From contig JAJVHW010000078.1 of the NCBI GenBank assembly GCA_022072415.1, positions 1 to 44,019 on the forward strand: DNA of 44,019 bases. The letters run 5' to 3'. Position numbers and translations under genes: made by a program. Source of the stretch: Planctomycetota bacterium (GTDB taxonomy: Bacteria > Planctomycetota > JAJSAM01 > JAJVHW01). A model generated the notes under the pieces. That model worked only from the letters and a program-made list of their open reading frames with translations, was not told the DNA's origin and did not search any database. Positions within the stretch are counted from its first letter, which is position 1, and every line of letters begins with the position of its first letter. Below are positions 16,706 through 24,561 of this stretch, in pieces.

Positions 16706-18217
16706 CTCCCGGGCGCGGCCGGCCGCACCGTCCGTCGCGGCGGCGGGCACCGGGATCGGCAGCGCGCGGAGGCGGCGGAGGTCCGTGCGGAGCAGGGCGA
16801 CGAGTGCCGCGCGCGGAACCGGGCCGTCGTGGGGCGGCGCGTCGGCGAACGCGCGGATCCGCGCCTCCGCCTCCTGCCGCGGGATGCCCTGACGGAACCC
16901 CTCGCACACGTCGAGCAGGTCGTCGAACGCCGCGGGACCGGCGAGTTCGAGCACCGCGCGCCGCCAGGACCGCTCCGGGTCGTACCCGACCGGGTTCCAG
17001 AGCCAGTCCAGGCGCGTGAGGCGGTGGACGGGCGTCCCGCGCTCGCCGAAGACGCCGTCGCATTCGTTGCGGAGGCGCGGATCGCGCCCGGTGAGCGGCC
17101 CCCAGTCGCCCTCGCGGCCGAGGTTGTCGTAGAGGAGCGCGGGCACCTCGTTGCACCCGAACGCGCGGCGCGACGCGGCGAGACCCTCGGGTTCGATGGT
17201 CCGGCTGATGATCTCGGGGCCCGTCATCACGAGCCCGACGCCGCGGGGAAGACCTCCCGCCGCGCGCACCGCCGCCGCGAACGAGGGCAGCCGCTCGTCG
17301 GTCCACCAGTAGGTCTGCGGGAGCCAGTAGAGGACGGCCTCGGAGTCGCGCGCGCGGAGCCCGCGCTGCACCGCGGCCGCGAACGCGGTCAGCGCCACCG
17401 GGTACTCGCCGTAGATCAGCGTGGACTCCGGAGTGAGGCCGAACCCCACATCGTCGAACTTCAGGCAGAAACGGCGCACGCCCGCGTCCTGCGCGTCGCG
17501 CCACGCGGCGACGACCCGCTCGGCCCCCGCCCGCGTCGCGTCGAGGGGGCTCCCGGGCGCGAACGTGGCGACGACCTCGCGGTCCGACGAATCCGGCGCG
17601 CGGCGGTTCTCCCAGGAGAAGTTCGCCCCGTAGGCGAGCTCCCAAGGCTGCGGCCGCTTGTTCCCGCGGAACGGGAAGAGCGGCGCGTCGGCCACGCGGC
17701 AGGCGCGGACGCGCGGCCGCCCCCCGACGGTCACCGTCATCTGCCGGAGCGCCCGCTCCGACGCCGCGCGGCCCGCGTCGTCGCGCGCGCAGCGGAGGAT
17801 CTCCGTCCGCCCCGCGCGCCTCGTCGCCGCCAGCACGTACCCGCCCGCGGGGAGCTCCGCCCAGGCCGCCTCGAGGCCGGTGTCGCGGAGCCGCGCGTCC
17901 GCGTCGGCCGACTCCTCGGTGACGACGTGCGCGCCGTCGAGGGGTAGCAGGAACGGCCCGTAGTCGTGCGTGCGCGGCGTCGGGTACACGGCGACCGCGA
18001 GGTCCGCGAGGTCCGCACGGAACGACGCGGCGGAGAGCGGCAGCACGTCGGAGGCGCCGACGACGCCGAACGCGGCGGCGCGGTCGGAAGGGCCTCCGGC
18101 CGAACCGTCATCGGGATCGCCGCCGGAATCGACTCCGGGCGACGAGGCGCACCCGGCGCTCCACGCCGCCGCGAGCAGCGCGGCGAGATGCACGAGTCGG
18201 AGCGTCCGCGGGGTCAC
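16703..18217 (-). CDS. GH84-like glycoside hydrolase lipoprotein (beta-N-acetylglucosaminidase fold)
   Basis: A 504-residue lipoprotein (lipobox SAGC). Residues about 45-195 look like the N-terminal hexosaminidase (GH20b-type) domain: VAVYPTPRTHDYG, LPAGGYVLA, a DDAGR...LRQM segment and ADAPLFPFRG. The following barrel resembles GH84: a FDDVGF strand with the paired Asp used as catalytic residues in the family, LPQTYWW, VGLVMTGPEIIS, ALLYDNLGREGDWGPLTGR and WNPVGYDPERSW. The expected early barrel motif (GFYGPPW-like) is not visible, so the first barrel strands are divergent or shortened. GH84 enzymes remove O-GlcNAc or hydrolyse GlcNAc-containing glycans. The GTG at 18217 is preferred because TAGGAT ends 7 nt before it; ATG at 18226 overlaps that hexamer. 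Confidence 0.62.
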   Translation of the reverse strand: MTPRTLRLVHLAALLAAAWSAGCASSPGVDSGGDPDDGSAGGPSDRAAAFGVVGASDVLPLSAASFRADLADLAVAVYPTPRTHDYGPFLLPLDGAHVVTEESADADARLRDTGLEAAWAELPAGGYVLAATRRAGRTEILRCARDDAGRAASERALRQMTVTVGGRPRVRACRVADAPLFPFRGNKRPQPWELAYGANFSWENRRAPDSSDREVVATFAPGSPLDATRAGAERVVAAWRDAQDAGVRRFCLKFDDVGFGLTPESTLIYGEYPVALTAFAAAVQRGLRARDSEAVLYWLPQTYWWTDERLPSFAAAVRAAGGLPRGVGLVMTGPEIISRTIEPEGLAASRRAFGCNEVPALLYDNLGREGDWGPLTGRDPRLRNECDGVFGERGTPVHRLTRLDWLWNPVGYDPERSWRRAVLELAGPAAFDDLLDVCEGFRQGIPRQEAEARIRAFADAPPHDGPVPRAALVALLRTDLRRLRALPIPVPAAATDGAAGRARE

Positions 18218-18224
18218 GCCGCGC

Positions 18225-18230
18225 ATCCTA
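18225..18230 (-). promoter_or_regulatory. Putative -10 (TAGGAT) of the GH84-like gene
   Basis: TAGGAT on the minus strand overlaps the in-frame ATG at 18226 and lies 7 nt before the in-frame GTG at 18217. Given the spacing at other genes in the window, the GTG is more likely the true leaderless start. Confidence 0.42.
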
Positions 18231-18262
18231 CGAAGCCGCGCCCGCGGTTGCGAAGGTGGGCC

Positions 18263-18290
18263 AGCCCGGATCAATCACGAGGGTTCGCGC
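18263..18290 (+). repeat. Left terminal inverted repeat of the 261-bp element
   Basis: This 28-bp arm, starting AGCCCGGATCAATCACGAGG, is matched in inverted orientation by 18496-18523 with two mismatches near its centre. Confidence 0.75.
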
Positions 18291-18328
18291 GAGAACGGCA
18301 TTCAGCTCGCGGACTGCCTGCACTGTGC

Positions 18329-18354
18329 GTCGATGCTGTACGTCGATACTGTAC
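18329..18354 (+). repeat. 13-bp tandem repeat, two copies
   Basis: GTCGATGCTGTAC at 18329-18341 is followed directly by GTCGATACTGTAC at 18342-18354 (one mismatch) and a partial third unit. It lies inside the element bounded by inverted repeats. Confidence 0.6.
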
Positions 18355-18495
18355 GTCGGTTCCGCCGACGGTCGCCCGGCGACGGTCTGTCCTGGCCGAG
18401 ATCCGCGGGATGCGATGCAAGGAGGAGACCGCAGAGCGACTTCGGCAAGTCGGTCAAGGGCTCCGACGCAGCAGCGCGCCCGCGGGCTCGGCCAG

Positions 18496-18523
18496 GCGCG
18501 AACCCTCGTGGATGATCCGGGCT
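18496..18523 (-). repeat. Right terminal inverted repeat of the 261-bp element
   Basis: Inverted copy of 18263-18290 with 26 of 28 matches. Its last two bases lie within the stop codon of the topoisomerase VI subunit A gene. Confidence 0.75.
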
Positions 18524-19661
18524 ACGGCAGGAACGTCTTCGGGTTCGCGAGCTTCTCGGGCAGGTACACGTCGTGGACGTAGTCGAGACCGTGCTTCGCG
18601 AACGCCTGCTGCTCGGCGCGGTGCCCCGCGTCGATCAACTGCTCGATGGCCTTCACCCACGCCTTGTGGCTCCCGAAGAACGGGTCGTTCTTGATCGCGT
18701 CGCGCCCGCGCTTCACGTCCACCTCCTGGAGCGGGTGGGTCGGGAGCTTGTAGTCCACGATGTCCTGCGGCGTGACGCCGAGGAACCGGGCCTCCGGGAC
18801 GCAGAAGAACTGGTTGATGTGGGCCGCGTTGCCGGACCCGACCTTCAGCGTGCGGTAGATGTTCGCGAACCCGTACGGGTCGCAGTCGGTGAAGGCGAGC
18901 ACGGGGATCCCCGCCTGTTCGGAGAGCTTCCGCACGAACCGCCGGCACGCGCGGCTCGGCACCCCGCTCATCGACACGAGGATGCACTTGTGCGTGCGCC
19001 AGAACTTCGCGCGGTGGAGCCGGTCGAACGAGCCGCCGGTCTCGATGCACAGGATGAACTTCGCGGACGTCTGGAAGCGGAGGTGCTCCACGTCGGTCGG
19101 GATCGAGTAGCTGCCCGACGCGAATCCCGTGCAGTCGATGAACACGTCGCGCTGCGTCTCCGGGTCCCGGTCCACGACCACGAGCTCCCCCGCCACCGCG
19201 CCGCCGTGCTCCTCGGCGATGAACCGGAGCTGCTCGCGCGTGACGCCCCGCGCCGCGAACATCGCCTCGATGTCGTCGAGGACGGTGTCGGACTCGGGCT
19301 GCTCGTCGAAGCGCGCCTCCTCCCAGTTCTTCGAGACGTAGTACGCCTCCCGCTTGGTGGACCGGAGGTCCTGCCGGATCTGCGCGCGGGCGAACTCCAT
19401 CAGCAGCAGCGTCTGCGCGAAGCTCTTCGCCGTGTTCACGGTGAGCGTGCGCTCCGACGTCGCGTCGCCGATCTGGAGGTAGCCGACGTCGCTGTCGTAG
19501 CTCACGTTCCCGAGCGAGCGCACGGGGAACGAGAGCGCGGGCTTCGCCCCGGAACGGATCTTCCGGTGGATGTCCCGCGCCAGCTCCTCGATCGACTCGA
19601 TGGTCACCGCGTCGAGCTCCGCGCGCGTGGCGCCGGGCTTCTTCTTCGGGGTCTTGCTCAC
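18522..19661 (-). CDS. top6A: DNA topoisomerase VI subunit A (Spo11-like)
   Basis: A 379-residue type IIB topoisomerase catalytic subunit, the size of archaeal Top6A. The 5Y-CAP (winged-helix) domain carries the catalytic tyrosine in REAYYVSKNW (Tyr107 or Tyr108). The Toprim domain follows, with Glu207 in FILCIETGG and the DxD pair in FTDCDPYGFAN (Asp259, Asp261), needed for Mg2+. Other conserved blocks are VDRDPETQRDVFIDCTGF and the KCILVSMSGVPSRACRRFVR helix. With subunit B it forms an A2B2 enzyme that relaxes or decatenates DNA by a double-strand passage. Its GTG start overlaps the TGA of the subunit B gene, and an AGGAG lies 11 nt upstream. Topoisomerase VI is typical of archaea and plants and patchy in bacteria. 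Confidence 0.93.
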   Translation of the reverse strand: MSKTPKKKPGATRAELDAVTIESIEELARDIHRKIRSGAKPALSFPVRSLGNVSYDSDVGYLQIGDATSERTLTVNTAKSFAQTLLLMEFARAQIRQDLRSTKREAYYVSKNWEEARFDEQPESDTVLDDIEAMFAARGVTREQLRFIAEEHGGAVAGELVVVDRDPETQRDVFIDCTGFASGSYSIPTDVEHLRFQTSAKFILCIETGGSFDRLHRAKFWRTHKCILVSMSGVPSRACRRFVRKLSEQAGIPVLAFTDCDPYGFANIYRTLKVGSGNAAHINQFFCVPEARFLGVTPQDIVDYKLPTHPLQEVDVKRGRDAIKNDPFFGSHKAWVKAIEQLIDAGHRAEQQAFAKHGLDYVHDVYLPEKLANPKTFLP

Positions 19662-22600
19662 TGGGTGCGGCTCCTGTTGAGGATGTCGGTGAGCTGCGCC
19701 GTCGTGCGGTCGCGCTCCTTCCCGTCGAACTCGAGGATCTTCTGGAGCGCCTCGGAGATCTTCGGGATGTACTTCGCGATGTAGTCGCGCTTCTTCTGCT
19801 CGTCGGCGGCGCGGCGGTGCTTCGAGATGTGGACGCCGAGGGACCGGCCGCAGTCCATCACCGCGAGGCGGATCTCCTTCAGGATCTCGGGGTAGCTCGC
19901 GACCGCCTCCTTCGCCTCGCTGGTGAACGGCACCCAGACCGACGCGAGGTGGACCGCGAGCACGATCGGCCCGGTGGGGAGCGCCCCCTTCGACTGCTGC
20001 ACGTGGTAGCTCTTCCACGGCACGGAGAGCACGGCCTTCGTGACCGCGCAGGCGCCCTGCTGGTAGAGGAGCGGGACGCGGTTGGCGAAGCGGAGGAGCG
20101 CCATCGGCTCCTCGGCGGGCATCGACGTGGGGTCGTACGCGACCGCCGCCTCCACGAGGAACGGGTTCCCGCGGTAGACCGAGGGCGAGCGCGTCACGGC
20201 GCGGATGAACGCCTTGGGGTACTCGCGCTGGAGGCTGTCCACGAGCAGCCCCTCGCCGATGGGGCTCACGCAGTCGGTCGGCGGGTTCATGAGCTTCGCT
20301 GCGGCGAGCGCCGCGTGGAGCTTGGTCGCCTCCTCGCGCGCCACGCGGGCGACCCAGGTCGTGGGATTGAGCCCCGAGGCCTCGCAGATCGCGAGCGCCG
20401 CCTGCCGCGAGACGCGAGAGAACTCGTTCTCGAGGAACGCCCCGAGCTTCTTGTTCTCCGTGACCTTGAGCATCTGGAGGAGCATCCCCAGCTCGACGCC
20501 GTTCGGGTGCGGCATGATCTCCCGCGGCTCGGCCGGAAGCGATCGCGTGGCCCGCTCCCAGGTGCGCCATTCGCCCTCGGGGTCGCGGTAGCGGATCGTC
20601 GCGTGCGGGTTCGCGAGCGCCGTGGCGCGGAGCCACGTGTCCACCGACTGCCGCCCGCGCTGGTGCTTCGCCTCGAGCTCGATCTCGACGCGCGTGCCCT
20701 GCGGACGCCCCCACTCGACCTCGCGCTGCGCCCGGATGTCCGGCTGGTTCCGCTGGAGGTCCAGCGCCACCTCGACATAGATCGCCGGCTTCTTCTTCCC
20801 CGTGCGGCTCGTGATGCGGACCGGCTTCCCCGTCGTGAGCTGCCCGTACATCCCCGCGGCGGAGATCCCGATTCCCTGCTGTCCGCGGCTGTTGTGGCAG
20901 GCGATCGCGCCGTGCCCCGCGACGAAGTTCTCGCAGCCGGGGACGGACAGGTCGTAGACGAACGCGCCGGCGTCCTCGACTTCGCGGAGAGACGTCACGC
21001 GGAGGAGGCAGAGGTCGGACCGACCGAACTCCTCGGCGGCGAGGAGACGGTCGCGGAGTTCCGACGCGCGGGGCGTGGGCATCCACTCCGGGTCGGTACC
21101 GTCACGGTCCGCCCACGGCTCCATCAGTCCGAGCGCCGCCATGCGCTCGGGAAGGTGCGCGGTCACGCGTGCGCCGCACGCCGACGACATGGCTGCCGTC
21201 GTGAGCGGGATTCCCTGCTCCATCGTGCGGAGCAGCACCGCCGCCTTCCGCGGGCCGGCGGGTCCCGCGCCGAGTCCGGCCGCCCGGACTAGACTCGGGA
21301 ACTCCGGTCGCACCCGCGTCGCGCGCTCCTCCGCGCCGCCGCCGAGCAGCGCTGCCGGGAACATCCGCGACCTCGGCCGCGCGCCGCGAGCTCCGGCAGG
21401 CGCGAAGACCTGCGAGGTCGCGATGTCGCTCCCGTGGATCTCGAGATGCCACACACGCGACGGGTGCCGACCGAGTCCTTGCTGCAGATACGGTCCCCGC
21501 CGCGACGGGACGGCTCCCTGCATGAGCCAGAGCGTCTCGGCATCGCGGAGGAGCGCGTCGCTCGTCGTCGTGAGCATCAGGACGTCCCGCCCCGCGACGC
21601 GGTGTCCGTCTCCCAGATGGAGTCCGTCGAGGTACGCCTGCCGCTCCGCCGCGTCCGCGGAGAACGCGAACCAGGGAGCGCGCTTCCGCTTCGCGCCGCG
21701 GCCGCACCACGCGGGGAGGACCAGGTCGAGGAGCCCGCCGAACACCTTCACCCGCACGGCGTTCCCGTCCCGCTCTTCGATCGACGTGGAGAGCGACAGC
21801 GATGCCGCCGTCGCGACGACCTCCTCCACGAGGTCCTTCTCGGCCGAGGAGAACGTGAACGCCGCCTGCCGACGGTCGGCGTGGCCCTCCGCGGTCCAGA
21901 GTCCGAGGAACCGCATCAGGGCCGGAGTCAGCTCCCACGTGACCGGCGTCTCGCACGCGCGGCCGTGGAAGTACGTGCGGAGCCGCGCCCCCCGGCATTG
22001 CGCCGCGATGCCGAGCTCGAGGACGATCCACGCCGGAAGGAATCCCTTCGACGCGTACTGCGCCCACGACTCCTCCAGCACGTCCACCGGCCTGCCGCCG
22101 CGTGCGGGGCGGAGGCGGAGGTGTCGCCGGCTGCGTCCGGCGGCGTCGCGCTTCGCAACCGTCACTGAGTCCGCAACCAGCGACGCGAGCAGTTCCGCAT
22201 CGAGTCCGTAGACGAAGCACTGCCTCGCGCGCAGGTCGCCGGCGGTCACCGCGTCGAGGAGCGAGACCGAAGAGACGCGCCGCGCTCGCGGCAGCCGCGA
22301 CGGAGCGATCACATGGTCGCCAGGCCGTAGCGCCCGCGCCTCGACCTCGCGGAACCGCTCGCCGCGCGGCGCCGACGGATCGAACGTGAACAGGCTGTGG
22401 CATCCCGTGACGCGCACGGACTTCCCGTTCTCCGTGCGGACTTCGATCACCTCGTTGGCGCGCGGGTGGCGGATCACGTGCGACACGTCGCGCCATGCGA
22501 CCCGGCCGGTCGTGCGGTCGAACGCCGGCGCGCGGATGCCGCACGCCGACACGTCGGCCACCTCTGCTCCCGCGGGAAGCAGCCCGTCCACGAGCTCTCC

Positions 22601-23218
22601 GATCGTCGTCCAGGCTGCGCGGTCCGCACGCTCCACGAGGACCGGCTGGTCGCCCGTCAGACTCTGGCGGAGCCGGTGGAACTTCGAGCCGTAGAGGAGC
22701 TTCCCGAACACCTTCCCGATCTGCTCCGGGACGATCCCGGGGCCGTTGTCCTCGATGGCGACGACGAACCGCTCGGGCGGATCGGTGACCTTCCGGCCCT
22801 TGGCCTTCTGCACTTCCTTCGACGCCTTCGCGGCGTCGTCGATCTCGGCGAGTCCGCTCTCGGCGTCGAAGAGCGTGGCCTGGAAGAGGCGGTCGCCGTC
22901 CTTCGTCGCGGGCGCTGCCTTCGCTTCCGGCGTCCCGGCGGCGGCGGCCGCCGCAGGGACGGGTTCCGGTGCGGGCCTGGCCGTTCCCAGGTCCCCCGCC
23001 CGCGTGATCTCCACGGTGATCTCCGGCGAGATCGCCGCCTCCTCGCAGGCGTCGAGGGCGTTGTCCACGCCCTCCTTCACGGCGGTGAGCAGCGCCTTCA
23101 GCGGGTTGTCGAACCCGAGGAGGTGCCGGTTCTTCACGAAGAACTCGGACACGCTGATCTCGCGCTGCGCGTCGGCCATCTCCTCGGCGGTGCGGCGCTT
23201 CTTCGGTTCGTCGGCCAT
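19658..23218 (-). CDS. top6B: DNA topoisomerase VI subunit B precursor, interrupted by an intein
   Basis: A 1186-residue precursor; without the 591-residue intein the mature subunit has 595 residues, normal for Top6B. The GHKL ATPase fold shows the N box EGVDNALDA (Glu49, Asn53) and G1 box DNGPGI (157-162); the G2/lid box SRGQQGIG is reached only after the intein. Then come the H2TH and transducer domains, with VPFTSEAKEAVA and the PWKSYHVQQ segment near the ATP site, and a basic coiled C-terminus. An Ala/Pro-rich stretch of about 75 residues (73-148) is inserted between the N and G1 boxes and is absent from archaeal proteins as I recall them. ATP-driven dimerisation drives strand passage by subunit A. 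ATG at 23218 is preceded by AGGAG. Confidence 0.93.
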   Translation of the reverse strand: MADEPKKRRTAEEMADAQREISVSEFFVKNRHLLGFDNPLKALLTAVKEGVDNALDACEEAAISPEITVEITRAGDLGTARPAPEPVPAAAAAAGTPEAKAAPATKDGDRLFQATLFDAESGLAEIDDAAKASKEVQKAKGRKVTDPPERFVVAIEDNGPGIVPEQIGKVFGKLLYGSKFHRLRQSLTGDQPVLVERADRAAWTTIGELVDGLLPAGAEVADVSACGIRAPAFDRTTGRVAWRDVSHVIRHPRANEVIEVRTENGKSVRVTGCHSLFTFDPSAPRGERFREVEARALRPGDHVIAPSRLPRARRVSSVSLLDAVTAGDLRARQCFVYGLDAELLASLVADSVTVAKRDAAGRSRRHLRLRPARGGRPVDVLEESWAQYASKGFLPAWIVLELGIAAQCRGARLRTYFHGRACETPVTWELTPALMRFLGLWTAEGHADRRQAAFTFSSAEKDLVEEVVATAASLSLSTSIEERDGNAVRVKVFGGLLDLVLPAWCGRGAKRKRAPWFAFSADAAERQAYLDGLHLGDGHRVAGRDVLMLTTTSDALLRDAETLWLMQGAVPSRRGPYLQQGLGRHPSRVWHLEIHGSDIATSQVFAPAGARGARPRSRMFPAALLGGGAEERATRVRPEFPSLVRAAGLGAGPAGPRKAAVLLRTMEQGIPLTTAAMSSACGARVTAHLPERMAALGLMEPWADRDGTDPEWMPTPRASELRDRLLAAEEFGRSDLCLLRVTSLREVEDAGAFVYDLSVPGCENFVAGHGAIACHNSRGQQGIGISAAGMYGQLTTGKPVRITSRTGKKKPAIYVEVALDLQRNQPDIRAQREVEWGRPQGTRVEIELEAKHQRGRQSVDTWLRATALANPHATIRYRDPEGEWRTWERATRSLPAEPREIMPHPNGVELGMLLQMLKVTENKKLGAFLENEFSRVSRQAALAICEASGLNPTTWVARVAREEATKLHAALAAAKLMNPPTDCVSPIGEGLLVDSLQREYPKAFIRAVTRSPSVYRGNPFLVEAAVAYDPTSMPAEEPMALLRFANRVPLLYQQGACAVTKAVLSVPWKSYHVQQSKGALPTGPIVLAVHLASVWVPFTSEAKEAVASYPEILKEIRLAVMDCGRSLGVHISKHRRAADEQKKRDYIAKYIPKISEALQKILEFDGKERDRTTAQLTDILNRSRTQ
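20891..22663 (-). other. LAGLIDADG intein inside topoisomerase VI subunit B
   Basis: Codons 186-776 of the precursor encode a 591-residue intein. It begins with Ser186 in block A (SLTGDQPVLV), has block B with the Thr271-x-x-His274 pair (VTGCHSLFTF), and ends with block F VYDLSVPGCENFVAG and block G AIACHN, giving the penultimate His775 and terminal Asn776. The +1 extein residue is Ser777. The homing domain has two LAGLIDADG-type helices, RFLGLWTAEG (436-445) and YLDGLHLGDG (529-538), each with an acidic residue, so the endonuclease may be active. A helix-turn-helix-like region (about 665-698) follows. The insertion splits HRLRQ from SRGQQGIG, the ATP-binding lid. All splicing residues look intact. 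Confidence 0.93.
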
Positions 23219-23387
23219 GCTGGGGTCGCGGCTCCTGTCTGCGATCACGACGTGCACGCGAAGGCGGAACGCCGCCCGCGGAAAGGGGCGAGGGTAGCGG
23301 AGGGCGGCGACGCCTCGGACCGGAAACCCACCACCGCTGGGGGGTGAACCGCGGCGGTCCCCCATCGATGGATGCCCGCCCGCCGTG

Positions 23388-23393
23388 TACCCT
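23388..23393 (+). promoter_or_regulatory. Putative -10 (TACCCT), leaderless start of the eboE-like gene
   Basis: TACCCT ends 6 nt before the ATG at 23400. The 181-bp divergent gap (23219-23399) also has TACCCT on the minus strand, at about 23294-23299, which could serve the topoisomerase VI operon with a leader of roughly 70 nt carrying its AGGAG. Confidence 0.45.
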
Positions 23394-23399
23394 GCGGCC

Positions 23400-24545
23400 A
23401 TGCGGCTCGCCTACGGCACCAACGTCGCCCCCGAGGAGACGCTCGACGGCGTCCTCGCGGCGCTCGGGGGACTCTGGAGCGACGTCCGCCGCCGCGCCGC
23501 GCCGGACGGTCGCCTCGGACTCGGGCTCTGGATCCCGGAGTCGATGGCGCGCACCGCGTCGCGCGACGCCGGCGCGATGCGGCGGCTCCGCGAGGCGCTC
23601 GACGCGCACTCGCTCGAACTCGTCACCGTGAACGCCTTCCCGCGCGGCGGCTTCCACGCCGAGCGCGTGAAGGAGACGGTCTACGAGCCCGACTGGACGG
23701 AGCCCGCGCGCCTCGCCTACACGAGCGCCGTCGCCCGCACGATCGCCGGCGTCGTCGCGCCGGGGAGCGACGTCACGATCTCGACGCTCCCGCTCGGCTA
23801 CCCGAAGTGGCCGACCGACCGCCGCGTGCGCGCGGCGGCGATGCTCCTCGCGGCGGCGGTGGATCTCGCGCGGCTCCGCGACGCGACGGGCACCACCGTG
23901 CGCCTCGCGATCGAACCCGAGCCCTGCTGCGCGGTCGAGACGTCGGCGGAGGCGATCGAACTGTTCGCGGGGTCCGTCTTCCCCTTCGCGGCCGCGCTCG
24001 CGAAGTCCGCGGGGATGACCGAGAGCGCGGCGGGCGACGTCCTCCGCACGCACCTCGGCGTGTGCCTCGACCTCTGCCACATGGCCGTCGAGCACGAGGA
24101 CCCGGTCGCGGCGCTCCACCGGCTCCGCGGTGCGGGCATCGGCGTCTTCAAGGTGCAGGTGTCCGCCGCGGTCGAGGTCCCGGACCCCGCCGACCCCGTG
24201 CAGCGCGCCGCGCTCGCCGCGTTCGCCGAGCCGCGGTGGCTGCACCAGACGGGCGTCGCGCCGGGCTGCGTCGTCCGCGACCTGCCGGACGCGCTCGGCG
24301 ACGCGACCCTCGCCGCGTCGGGACCGTGGCGCGTCCACTTCCACGTCCCCGTCCACGCGGCCGAGGTCGGATGTCTCCCGACGACCCAGCCCGACGTGGT
24401 CCGCTTCCTCGCCGCGCTCCGGGGCGACCCGACGCCGCCCGTGCTCGAGATCGAGACCTACACGTGGTCCCGCGTCCCCGGCGCGTCGGCCGACCTGGCG
24501 GCGGACGTCGCGGCCGAGATCGAGTGGGTGCGCGCCCGGGCGTGA
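23400..24545 (+). CDS. eboE: EboE-like TIM-barrel protein
   Basis: A 381-residue protein resembling EboE, the sugar-isomerase-like TIM-barrel member of the ebo (eustigmatophyte/bacterial operon) cluster. Recognisable segments are the N-terminal MRLAYGTNVAPEETLDG, LGLWIPES, VTVNAFPRGGFHAERVKETV, YEPDW, ISTLPLGYP, the metal-site-like LAIEPEPCC and VCLDLCHMAVEHE, and FHVPVHAAE near the end. Glu, Asp, His and Glu residues in these strands would bind a divalent metal. Ebo clusters are linked to export or traffic of secondary metabolites such as scytonemin precursors. Here the gene stands alone, without eboA-D or eboF, so a role in that pathway is not supported by context. The start is fixed by the nearby hexamer. 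Confidence 0.8.
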   Translation: MRLAYGTNVAPEETLDGVLAALGGLWSDVRRRAAPDGRLGLGLWIPESMARTASRDAGAMRRLREALDAHSLELVTVNAFPRGGFHAERVKETVYEPDWTEPARLAYTSAVARTIAGVVAPGSDVTISTLPLGYPKWPTDRRVRAAAMLLAAAVDLARLRDATGTTVRLAIEPEPCCAVETSAEAIELFAGSVFPFAAALAKSAGMTESAAGDVLRTHLGVCLDLCHMAVEHEDPVAALHRLRGAGIGVFKVQVSAAVEVPDPADPVQRAALAAFAEPRWLHQTGVAPGCVVRDLPDALGDATLAASGPWRVHFHVPVHAAEVGCLPTTQPDVVRFLAALRGDPTPPVLEIETYTWSRVPGASADLAADVAAEIEWVRARA

Positions 24546-24561
24546 TGCGGCGAGCGGCCTG

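Larger units (their letters stand above)
18263..18523. mobile_element. MITE-like or IS-remnant element with 28-bp terminal inverted repeats
   Basis: About 261 bp bounded by 28-bp inverted repeats that match at 26 of 28 positions (18263-18290 and 18496-18523), beginning AGCCCGGATC and ending GATCCGGGCT. No long ORF with a transposase motif lies inside. The interior holds a 13-bp tandem repeat (18329-18354). The right end reaches into the TAG stop codon of the topoisomerase VI subunit A gene; the left end lies 37-46 bp upstream of the GH84-like gene. I see no convincing target-site duplication. The ends remind me of DDE-transposase IS termini, but the family is not determined. This fills the only gap of about 300 bp in the window. 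Confidence 0.55.

Noticed and set aside
12310-16728. A 1472-codon minus-strand open frame
   Set aside because: It spans several genes in another frame; the text is low-complexity Arg/Glu/Pro. The real genes are the TMTC-like pair on the plus strand and the RumA, YgfZ and GH84-like genes on the minus strand.
18263-18523. The 28-bp inverted repeat as a transcription terminator of top6A
   Set aside because: The loop would be 205 bp and no U-tract follows, so a mobile-element end is more likely.
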